From assembly GCA_937127205.1 (NCBI GenBank), contig CAKZLS010000112.1:1-5634 (forward strand): DNA of 5,634 nucleotides, read 5' to 3'. Below, one piece after another: positions 1-5,634 of this stretch. Each line of letters starts with the position of its first letter. Position 1 is the first letter of the stretch. Below the pieces are notes generated by a model. That model had not been told where the DNA came from and searched no databases. It saw only the letters and a list, made by a program, of their open reading frames with translations. The stretch comes from an uncultured Rhodospirillales bacterium. Its GTDB lineage: Bacteria > Pseudomonadota > Alphaproteobacteria > Rhodospirillales > Defluviicoccaceae. Both the position numbers and the translations under genes were made by a program.

Positions 1-52
1 CCGCCTCCTGCCAAGGACGCGGGAAAAGCGATCACATGGAGCACGGAACTGT

Positions 53-77
53 GAAAGTGGGTACTAGAATCACTTTC
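53..77 (+). terminator. Weak hairpin, possible terminator of an upstream gene
   Basis: A perfect 7-bp inverted repeat, GAAAGTG (53-59) and CACTTTC (71-77), has an 11-base loop and is followed by the pyrimidine-rich run TTCTTCT. One + strand frame is open from the window edge and stops at TGA 52-54, just where the stem begins, so this could be the 3' end of a gene lying to the left. The stem is short and only 3 of 7 pairs are G-C. No protein family is recognisable in the 17 codons visible, so both the terminator and the partial gene are tentative. Confidence 0.22.
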
Positions 78-114
78 TTCTTCTGGATTCAAGGAACTGA
101 GACCGCTTTTGGGT

Positions 115-184
115 GTTCACAATTGAATGCCATACGGTCAATCCGGCCTTTTCTGGGCCAGCACCCACCCTTGGTTAACAATTG
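115..184 (+). repeat. Near-direct repeat upstream of the channel gene
   Basis: GTTCACAATTG (115-125) and GTTAACAATTG (174-184) match at 10 of 11 positions and start 59 bases apart, in the leader of the mscS-like gene. Both cores, ACAATTG, are AT-rich against a GC-rich background. The right copy lies 16 bases before the ATG at 201. A pair of regulator sites is possible, but two short copies can arise by chance. No convincing -35/-10 pair was found in this leader. Confidence 0.2.
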
Positions 185-200
185 TGAGAATGGAAACCTG

Positions 201-1895
201 ATGTTTCGGCGCGCGTTGTTTTGCTTCACTTTAATCGTTGGTTTCGTCTTGTCGACAGCGGCGCAGAGTCAGGGGTCGGGAGGATCAAATCGTTTTTTCG
301 AAGTTGACGTACTGAACGCCGGCCTTCCGAATGCCTCGGCAGAGGTTAACCTCGACACACCGCAGTCAGCGATGGAGACATTCGTCTTTGCCGCCCAGCG
401 GAACGATTGGATGACCGCGGCGCATGTGCTCGATCTCGCGGAATTCGCCCGGGACGAGCAAGCCGAGCGTGGCCAGATATTGGCCGAGCACCTCTACGAG
501 GTGGTACAGGGAGCCATATGGCTCGACTGGAGCGCGCTGCCCGATAGACCGGACGGACTGGACGCATTTTCGTCGTCAAAGGATCCCATGGCCGGGGAGC
601 CGCGTCGCAGTATTCGCCTCGCAATCATCCAGCTGCCCGATCAGCCGGTCTCGATCCGGCTGGCGCGCATGAAACCAGCCGACGGTGAGCCGGCTTGGGT
701 ATTTTCGGCCCAGACCGTGCAAAATATCCCGGCGATGTACGAAAAGTTCGGACCGACCTGGTTCGAGCAGGAACTTCCCGGCTTCCTTCGCGAGCAGGCG
801 TTCTGGACGCTTGCTTGGTGGGAGGTCATCGCGTTTCCGGTTCTGATGTTGTTGGCATTTTTCGCCGCTGCCGCGGTCTATTCGCTCATGCAAAGACTTG
901 AACGCCGGTCCCTGCCGTTCGCCGCGGAAATCGCCGGTGCCATTAAGATTCCGTTGGCTCTACTCGCATTCTTCGCGACTTTCGTGATCGTGAAAAATTA
1001 CGTCTTCACATTTTCCGGAGTGGTCAACACGATCCTGCAGCCGATACAAACCACGGCTCTCATCATCGCGGTGGTCCTGATCGTTGTCCGCATCATCGAC
1101 GCGGTCCTCGACCGCATGGCCGAGCGCGACATGGGTGAGTTGAGCGATCAGGAAACGGCGGAGGAACGCGCCGTCTATACGAATATTTCGGCCGCGCGGC
1201 GCATCGTTATTGCTCTGGCGATCGTGGCCGGAACCGGTATCGTCCTCGCACAAACCAATGCTTTCGAAACCCTTGGATTTTCCATTCTGGCCTCAGCGGG
1301 CTTTGTCGGCCTGCTGTTGCTTTTTGCTGCGCGGACGGTTCTGGAAGACGTGATGTCCAGCCTTCAGATCGCGTTCGCCAAGACGGCGCGGATTGGCGAC
1401 GCCGTGCTCTACGAAGGCGAGTGGTGCTACGTGGAGAAAATCAATTTTACCCATCTGCAGCTGAAAACCTGGGACAACCGCCGTTTCATGGCGCCGGTAA
1501 ATCATTTTATTTCCCACCCCATGGAAAATTGGTCGAAACAGGATGCCAGGCTTCTGAAGCCGGTTCTGCTGCAGTTGGACCACCGGGCCGATATCGATGC
1601 ACTGCGCGAAGCGTTTCAGGAATTCGTTAAGCGGGATGACGACATCGTCGAAAAGGATGACTGCAAGGTCCAGGTTATCGATCAGAACGCCAGCAGCATT
1701 TCCGTCCGGTTCTACATCATGGCGGCCGATCCCATGATCGCCTGGGAAGTCCATTGCCGGCTGCGTGAGTTCATGCTCAAGGCCGTGGCAAAGCTCGATG
1801 CCGAGTCGTTGCCCGAGGCGGCGAACCGGCCAACGTACCTGCCGCGCGAGCGGGAGGTCATCGTCAACGACTTCAGTCCGGGGGAAGCGAATTAG
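201..1895 (+). CDS. MscS-family mechanosensitive ion channel with periplasmic N-terminal domain
   Basis: This 564-residue inner-membrane protein is probably a small-conductance channel that opens under membrane tension to release solutes during osmotic downshock. Residues 1-21 form a signal peptide (RR, hydrophobic core, then STAAQS). A soluble, presumably periplasmic domain follows to about 205, beginning with a helical TPQSAMETF segment. Hydrophobic helices lie near 208-230, 245-270, 283-305, 333-351 and 355-390. The last is the pore-type helix (SAGFVG at 365-370, FAAR at 375-378), leading into the MscS beta domain with RIGD (397-400), EGEW (405-408) and ENW (442-444). A cytoplasmic alpha/beta domain follows to about 530, then a polar tail. 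The frame is open back to an ATG at 36, but those extra 55 residues look non-coding and would bury the signal peptide. The ATG at 201 has a purine stretch (GGAA, 192-195) at suitable distance. The gene is about twice the length of minimal MscS, as expected for the larger members. Family assignment is strong; gating behaviour is inferred. Confidence 0.9.
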   Translation: MFRRALFCFTLIVGFVLSTAAQSQGSGGSNRFFEVDVLNAGLPNASAEVNLDTPQSAMETFVFAAQRNDWMTAAHVLDLAEFARDEQAERGQILAEHLYEVVQGAIWLDWSALPDRPDGLDAFSSSKDPMAGEPRRSIRLAIIQLPDQPVSIRLARMKPADGEPAWVFSAQTVQNIPAMYEKFGPTWFEQELPGFLREQAFWTLAWWEVIAFPVLMLLAFFAAAAVYSLMQRLERRSLPFAAEIAGAIKIPLALLAFFATFVIVKNYVFTFSGVVNTILQPIQTTALIIAVVLIVVRIIDAVLDRMAERDMGELSDQETAEERAVYTNISAARRIVIALAIVAGTGIVLAQTNAFETLGFSILASAGFVGLLLLFAARTVLEDVMSSLQIAFAKTARIGDAVLYEGEWCYVEKINFTHLQLKTWDNRRFMAPVNHFISHPMENWSKQDARLLKPVLLQLDHRADIDALREAFQEFVKRDDDIVEKDDCKVQVIDQNASSISVRFYIMAADPMIAWEVHCRLREFMLKAVAKLDAESLPEAANRPTYLPREREVIVNDFSPGEAN

Positions 1896-1923
1896 CGGAA
1901 CGCACGCCCCCGCCGCCGATCCG

Positions 1924-1945
1924 GCGCACGTGGCCGACACGTCGC
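1924..1945 (+). terminator. Bulged GC-rich hairpin after the channel gene
   Basis: GCG (1924-1926) plus ACGTG (1928-1932) pair with CACGT (1938-1942) plus CGC (1943-1945). This gives 8 base pairs with a single bulged C at 1927 and a 5-base loop. It begins 28 bases after the channel stop codon and ahead of the purE promoter candidate, where a terminator would be expected. No T-run follows, so it is not a classical intrinsic terminator. A smaller stem, CGCCG/CGGCG (1914-1918 with 1922-1926), overlaps it and could compete with it. Confidence 0.22.
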
Positions 1946-1959
1946 GGCGTTGCATATCC

Positions 1960-1974
1960 AGCACAGGATGTGCT
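1960..1974. promoter_or_regulatory. Perfect 6-bp dyad at the -35 region of purE
   Basis: AGCACA (1960-1965) and TGTGCT (1969-1974) are exact inverted repeats around GGA. The right arm covers the place where the -35 element (about 1970-1975, GTGCTC) should lie for the TATAAT at 1993. That position suits an operator for a repressor or activator of purEK. It does not resemble the E. coli PurR operator (ACGCAAACGTTT type). It could equally be a small RNA hairpin ending channel transcription, since CTCTT follows. Confidence 0.25.
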
Positions 1975-1992
1975 CTCTTGCGCGAAAGCACT

Positions 1993-1998
1993 TATAAT
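1993..1998 (+). promoter_or_regulatory. Candidate -10 box of the purEK promoter
   Basis: TATAAT is an exact match to the sigma-70 -10 consensus, lying in an AT-rich patch between GC-rich genes. Transcription would start near 2005, giving a leader of about 29 bases before the purE ATG at 2034. At 17-base spacing the -35 hexamer is GTGCTC, a poor match to TTGACA, so the promoter may be weak or activator-dependent. A start near 2005 would leave almost no leader for the upstream in-frame TTG at 2013, which argues for the ATG. Confidence 0.5.
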
Positions 1999-2020
1999 AG
2001 AAGTTTTCGAAGTTGAGCGC

Positions 2021-2026
2021 GGAGAA
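2021..2026 (+). promoter_or_regulatory. Ribosome binding site deciding the purE start
   Basis: GGAGAA lies 7 bases before the ATG at 2034, an ideal Shine-Dalgarno position. The alternative in-frame TTG at 2013 lies upstream of this site and has no comparable motif before it. Confidence 0.65.
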
Positions 2027-2033
2027 CTTGAGA

Positions 2034-2534
2034 ATGACTAAAGAGCGGCAGCCAGCCGCCGTCGGACTGATCATGGGGAGCCAGTCCGATTGGAAGACCA
2101 TGAACCATGCCGCCGAAACCCTTGATCGTCTCGGGGTGGCTTTCGATGCGAAGATCGTGTCTGCGCACCGGACGCCGGAGCGCATGGTGGCCTACGCCAC
2201 ATCCGCCGAAGCCAACGGCCTCAAGGTGATCATCGCCGGCGCCGGGGGAGCCGCCCACCTGCCCGGCATGGTCGCCGCGCTGACCCCCCTGCCGGTGTTC
2301 GGCGTGCCGGTGGAATCGGCGGCGCTCAAGGGTCAGGACAGCCTGCTCTCCATCGTCCAGATGCCGGCGGGGGTTCCGGTGGGCACATTGGCCATCGGCA
2401 AGGCCGGCGCGGTCAATGCCGCCCTACTCGCCGCCGCCGTGCTGGCGCTGGCCGACCCCGAACTGGCCGCCCGGCTCAAGGCCTGGCGCGCCGAGCAGTC
2501 CGCAAAGGTGGGCGAAAGCCCGGTCACCACGTGA
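2034..2534 (+). CDS. purE: N5-carboxyaminoimidazole ribonucleotide mutase (class I PurE)
   Basis: PurE converts N5-CAIR to CAIR in de novo purine synthesis and in known members forms a cytoplasmic homo-octamer. The 166-residue product has the usual length of a bacterial class I enzyme. Visible signatures are GSQSDW (15-20), SAHRTPERM (43-51), AGAGGAAHLPGM (68-79), QMPAGVPVGT (109-118) and the IGKAGAVNAA segment (121-130). His45, Ser16 and Asp19 fall at the same numbers as the E. coli active-site His45, Ser16 and Asp19. The ATG at 2034 is chosen because GGAGAA precedes it by 7 bases; a TTG at 2013 would add seven residues. The gene overlaps purK by 4 bases. The partner PurK, together with the class I sequence, implies the mutase reaction rather than the direct AIR carboxylase activity of class II enzymes. 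Expression probably starts at the TATAAT box at 1993. Confidence 0.97.
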   Translation: MTKERQPAAVGLIMGSQSDWKTMNHAAETLDRLGVAFDAKIVSAHRTPERMVAYATSAEANGLKVIIAGAGGAAHLPGMVAALTPLPVFGVPVESAALKGQDSLLSIVQMPAGVPVGTLAIGKAGAVNAALLAAAVLALADPELAARLKAWRAEQSAKVGESPVTT

Positions 2535-3658
2535 GCCCCCCTCCCGCGCGCGGTCCGCTGCCGCCCGGCAGCGTTGTCGGTATTCTCGGTGGTGGGCAAC
2601 TGGGCCGCATGCTGTCGCTGGCCGCCGCCCGACTGGGCATTCGCTGTCATGTCTACCGCGCCGATGAAGAGCGCCCCGCCTCCCAGGTGGCCGAGACCAC
2701 GACGGCCGCCGCCTACGAGGATACCGCCGCCCTCGACGCCTTCGCCGCCGCCGTCGACGTGGTCACCTACGAGTTCGAGAACGTCCCCGGGGAAACCGCC
2801 GCTTATCTCAACGAGCGAGTCCCGGTCCGCCCTTCGCCCGCGGCCTTGCACATCTGCCAGAACCGGCTGCGCGAGAAACGCTTCCTTGCCGATGCCGGCG
2901 TCGTCACCGCTCGCTTCGCGGTGGTGGACAGTTTGGATATGCTGAAGGACGCCATCGCAACTATCGGTCCCCCGGCGGTGCTGAAAACGCGGCGTGGCGG
3001 CTATGACGGCAAGGGCCAGGCCTCCATCCGCCAGGCCGAGGACGCCGAAGCCGCATGGGCGGCCATCGCCGGCAGGCCCGCCATCCTCGAATCCTTCGTG
3101 GCGTTCGACTGCGAGATTTCGGTGATCGTCGCGCGCGGTCTCGACAGCGAGACCGTCGCCTACGATCCGGCCCGCAATATCCACGAAAACCACATCCTGG
3201 CCCACTCCATCGTGCCCGCCGGCATTCCCGACGAGATCGCCCTTGAGGCCACCCGCCTGGCCGAGCACATCGTCACCCGCCTCGACTACGTGGGTGTTAT
3301 GGGCGTCGAAATGTTCGTGACCGCGGCGGGAGACACCCATCTGTCGGTCAACGAGCTTGCCCCCCGGGTCCACAACTCCGGCCACTGGACGCTGGACGCT
3401 TGCGCGGTCAGCCAGTTCGAGCAGCACATCCGCGCCATCTGCGGCTGGCCGCTGGCCGCGCCCGCCCGCCACCACGACGCGGTCATGGACAATCTGCTGG
3501 GCGACGCCGCCGCCCGCTGGCCCGAGCTCTCCGCCGCCGCCGACACCGCGCTGCATCTCTACGGCAAGCGCGAGATGAGGGCCGGACGCAAGATGGGCCA
3601 CGTCACCCGTCTCTATCCGCTGAGTCATGGCGGCGAGACGATCCAGCCGACGAAATAG
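2531..3658 (+). CDS. purK: N5-carboxyaminoimidazole ribonucleotide synthase (ATP-grasp)
   Basis: PurK uses ATP and bicarbonate to carboxylate AIR to N5-CAIR, the substrate of PurE. The 375-residue product shows the family's features in order. These are a glycine-rich N-terminal motif GILGGGQLGRML (17-28), YEFENVP (80-86), the ATP-grasp nucleotide loop KTRRGGYDGKGQ (152-163), ESFVAFDCEISV (187-198) and the metal-binding region around GVEMF (258-262) and NELAPRVHNSGHW (274-286). The C-terminal signature is LHLYGKREMRAGRKMGHV (341-358). It starts at GTG 2531, which overlaps the purE stop as GTGA. No good Shine-Dalgarno sequence lies at normal distance (AAAGGTGG is 19 bases upstream), so translation is probably coupled to purE. 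No other start codon lies ahead of the glycine-rich motif, so this start is secure. The N-terminus (about 13 residues, proline-rich) is slightly longer than in E. coli PurK. Base composition is very G+C rich. Confidence 0.97.
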   Translation: MSPPPARGPLPPGSVVGILGGGQLGRMLSLAAARLGIRCHVYRADEERPASQVAETTTAAAYEDTAALDAFAAAVDVVTYEFENVPGETAAYLNERVPVRPSPAALHICQNRLREKRFLADAGVVTARFAVVDSLDMLKDAIATIGPPAVLKTRRGGYDGKGQASIRQAEDAEAAWAAIAGRPAILESFVAFDCEISVIVARGLDSETVAYDPARNIHENHILAHSIVPAGIPDEIALEATRLAEHIVTRLDYVGVMGVEMFVTAAGDTHLSVNELAPRVHNSGHWTLDACAVSQFEQHIRAICGWPLAAPARHHDAVMDNLLGDAAARWPELSAAADTALHLYGKREMRAGRKMGHVTRLYPLSHGGETIQPTK

Positions 3659-3663
3659 GGCGG

Positions 3664-3692
3664 CCGGGCGAGCAGACAGCACCTGCGCCCGG
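3664..3692 (+). terminator. GC-rich hairpin after purK
   Basis: CCGGGCG (3664-3670) pairs perfectly with CGCCCGG (3686-3692). An inner CAG/CTG stem (3673-3675 with 3683-3685) can continue it past an AG bulge. It begins 5 bases after the purK stop codon, the usual place for a terminator, but no T-run follows. It may end or attenuate purEK transcription before the glycosyltransferase gene. A Rho-dependent end is equally possible. Confidence 0.33.
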
Positions 3693-3742
3693 GTAACCGC
3701 GGCGGGACGACCTTCCGTACGAACGAAATCATGGGCGGGTGA

Positions 3743-5017
3743 ATGAGAATCGGTTTGCAGACGTGGGGCACCGAGGGGGATGTCCAGCCGTTCATCGCTC
3801 TCGCCGCCGGGCTCGTGCGGGCGGGTCACGAGGTCACGCTGGTTGTCACCGACAACGCCGGGCGGAACTACCATGGGCCGGCACGGCGGTTTGGATTTCG
3901 GCTGGTGGAGGTGCGGCACCCGAAAATTCTTCCACCCGGAACGGTGGCGGAAATCTGGCGTCAAATCATCGATCTCGGCAACCCCCTTCGCCAAGCCGAA
4001 CTGGTCATGCGGCACGGCTTCGATCCGGTGATGGAAGACATGTATGCGGCGGCACAGGTTCTCTGCTCGGCCAGCGACGCGGTCGTGGGCCATTTCTTCG
4101 CGTTCCCGCTTCGGGTTGCCGCGGAGACGTCGGGCGTTCCCATGGCGACGCTCAACACGGTCCACAATGGCGTGCCCTCCGCGACCGTTCGACCACCCGG
4201 CCTGCCGGACCTCGGACAATGGTCCTACCCTCTGGGATGGATGCTGGTACGCAAGATGCTGAACGGTGTCTTCCTGCCGCGGGTCAATGCGTTGCGATCG
4301 CGGGAGGGGTTGGCCCCGGATCGGGACGTCATGACCGAGACGTGGGCGTCGGACCGGCTCAACCTCATCGCGGTCAGCCCAAGCATTTGCCAGCCCGCCG
4401 ACGAGTGGGATGACCGGCACGAACTCTGCGGTTTCCTGAACACACCGGCGCGTTTGTCAGCGGAAGAGTGTCCTCATGGCTTGGATTCATTCATAGAGGC
4501 CGGCGAGCTTCCGGTCTACTTCACCTTCGGAAGCATGATGCTTCACCACCTGGATTACATCCGAGACACGGCGGCCCTGTGGACGGCGGCGGTGCGCAAG
4601 GTGGGATGCCGTGCGATCCTTCAATTGCCCTGGGACGACCTTTCCGCGTTTCCGGCGGAGGATGGCATCTTCGCTGTGAAAGGGTCGCCCCACAGAGAGG
4701 TATTTCCAAAGTGCTCGCTCGTTGTCCACCATGGCGGCGCCGGAACGACCCAAGCGAGCCTCCTTGCAAGTCGCCCCTCCGTCGTGGTGGCGCATATGGC
4801 CGATCAGTTCTTCTGGGGCTCGGAGCTTGAACGGCTCGGCGTGGCCGGCCCGACGCAGCGGCGCAAGGGGTTGTCATCGAAACGGCTGGTCAACTCGATC
4901 GCCAAGGTCTTGGGTTCCCCCGACATGTCCGACCGGGCCCGCGCCATCGGCAATGCGATGTCCGAGGAGAACGGCGTCGACGTTGCCGTCAACTTGATCG
5001 AAGCGCGTCTTGGATGA
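3743..5017 (+). CDS. GT-B glycosyltransferase, sterol/antibiotic glucosyltransferase-like (GT1/GT28 type)
   Basis: This 424-residue cytoplasmic or membrane-associated enzyme probably transfers a sugar from a nucleotide-sugar donor to a lipid or small-molecule acceptor. The N-terminal half opens with a Rossmann strand and GTEGDVQPF (9-17), the variant of GSRGDVQPF seen in sterol glucosyltransferases and glycopeptide-antibiotic glycosyltransferases. Asp13 falls at the position of the catalytic aspartate proposed for the latter. A linker runs to about 235. The C-terminal donor domain has YFTFGSMM (259-266), GSPHREVFP (314-322), VVHHGGAGTT (327-336) and HMADQFFWG (351-359), which bind the nucleotide and sugar in this family. 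No signal peptide or membrane helix is evident. The ATG at 3743 gives a natural N-terminus, with only a weak GGCGGG close before it. The gene lies 84 bases after purK and faces a MarR gene across 87 bases holding no clear terminator, only a 10-bp palindrome (5035-5044). The acceptor cannot be told from sequence, and no aglycone or sugar-synthesis gene is nearby. Confidence 0.88.
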   Translation: MRIGLQTWGTEGDVQPFIALAAGLVRAGHEVTLVVTDNAGRNYHGPARRFGFRLVEVRHPKILPPGTVAEIWRQIIDLGNPLRQAELVMRHGFDPVMEDMYAAAQVLCSASDAVVGHFFAFPLRVAAETSGVPMATLNTVHNGVPSATVRPPGLPDLGQWSYPLGWMLVRKMLNGVFLPRVNALRSREGLAPDRDVMTETWASDRLNLIAVSPSICQPADEWDDRHELCGFLNTPARLSAEECPHGLDSFIEAGELPVYFTFGSMMLHHLDYIRDTAALWTAAVRKVGCRAILQLPWDDLSAFPAEDGIFAVKGSPHREVFPKCSLVVHHGGAGTTQASLLASRPSVVVAHMADQFFWGSELERLGVAGPTQRRKGLSSKRLVNSIAKVLGSPDMSDRARAIGNAMSEENGVDVAVNLIEARLG

Positions 5018-5104
5018 ACACACTTGTGCGATGGGGCGGCCGCCATTCTGAGTCCACCGAAAGATGCGACTTGGCGCTGGTCCGCCTGGCAGACCGTCTC
5101 GGCT

Positions 5105-5608
5105 TTACGTATGCTCCGGTGCCGATGCAGGCCGTGCAGGCGCGGCGGAAGAAATCTTTGTCGGTGGCGCATCAAGGGCCGCGATGAGGTTGGCTTTGAC
5201 GAACCCGAGGGAGTCGTCGAGCTGCCGCTGCTGATCGCCGCTGAGGCCCTTTAGCATTTCAGCGCGGGTGGCGAGGATCACCTCCATCACCTGCTCGATC
5301 ACCGGCTTCGCCTGGTCGGTCAGGTGGACCAGCCAAAGCCTCCGGTCCGACGGCTTCGGCCGCCGCTCGATCCAGCCGTTGGCCTCCACGTGGTCGATCA
5401 AACGGCCCACGGTCGACCGTTCGATCTCCAATTCATCGGCCAACTCAGACTGCGACAAGCCATCGCGGCTGGCGAGCATGGCGAGGATCCCCCACTGGGC
5501 TCGGGTCAGCTTGAACGGCTGCAGCCTTCGATCGATTAGTCGGCGGAGCAACCGGGCGGTGTCGGTCAGAAGGAAACCAACACCCTTATCTTCTTCATGG
5601 ATAATCAT
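5105..5608 (-). CDS. MarR-family winged-helix transcriptional regulator
   Basis: This 167-residue protein is a probable dimeric DNA-binding repressor. MarR proteins typically release DNA when they bind phenolic or other small ligands or are oxidised, and they often control a neighbouring efflux or detoxification gene. An N-terminal dimerisation helix (about 8-30) is followed by the winged helix (about 33-100): LTRAQWGILAML (34-45), SQSELADELEIERSTVGRLI (52-71) containing the recognition helix, and the wing with the family's D-x-R signature (SDRR, 87-90). Residues 100-145 form the C-terminal dimerisation helices. The last 20 residues are an Ala/Pro-rich tail beyond the usual fold. No cysteine is present, which argues against thiol-based redox sensing. 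The ATG at 5608 is preferred over the GTG at 5623 because GGAGAA lies 7 bases before it. The gene reads towards the glycosyltransferase, so that gene is not a divergent target. The promoter and probable target lie off the right edge. Confidence 0.93.
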   Translation of the reverse strand: MIIHEEDKGVGFLLTDTARLLRRLIDRRLQPFKLTRAQWGILAMLASRDGLSQSELADELEIERSTVGRLIDHVEANGWIERRPKPSDRRLWLVHLTDQAKPVIEQVMEVILATRAEMLKGLSGDQQRQLDDSLGFVKANLIAALDAPPTKISSAAPARPASAPEHT

Positions 5609-5615
5609 TCCGCCA

Positions 5616-5621
5616 TTCTCC
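5616..5621 (-). promoter_or_regulatory. Ribosome binding site deciding the MarR start
   Basis: On the minus strand GGAGAA ends 7 bases before the ATG at 5608. The competing in-frame GTG at 5623 overlaps this site and has no purine-rich motif in the few bases seen before it. Confidence 0.6.
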
Positions 5622-5634
5622 ACAGTTCAGACCC

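Overview
The window carries four complete protein-coding genes from what looks like a high-GC alphaproteobacterium. The purE-purK pair, the type of MscS channel and the G/C-ending codons all fit that, but no marker here fixes the genus. No RNA gene, CRISPR array, transposon or insertion sequence was found, and nothing resembles a defence or mobile system. This is mostly ordinary chromosomal housekeeping DNA, with an orphan glycosyltransferase as the main accessory element.

Layout on the + strand: positions 1-200 are a non-coding leader with a weak hairpin and a short near-repeat. Positions 201-1895 encode an MscS-family channel with a signal peptide, a periplasmic domain and about five membrane helices. 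A 138-base gap (1896-2033) then holds two dyads, a perfect TATAAT box and a clear ribosome binding site. purE (2034-2534) and purK (2531-3658) overlap by 4 bases as GTGA. They encode the two-step bacterial conversion of AIR to CAIR in de novo purine synthesis: PurK makes N5-CAIR using ATP and bicarbonate, and PurE isomerises it to CAIR. After an 84-base gap with a GC-rich hairpin comes a GT-B glycosyltransferase (3743-5017) of the sterol/antibiotic glycosyltransferase type.

On the - strand, 5608-5105 encodes a MarR-family winged-helix regulator that converges on the glycosyltransferase. Its promoter, and any divergent target gene, lie beyond the right edge.

Only PurE and PurK have a clear functional link. 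The channel, the glycosyltransferase and the regulator appear to be neighbours without an evident shared pathway. Base composition changes along the window: purEK is far richer in G+C than the channel gene (48/60 against 31/60 in two sampled 60-base blocks).
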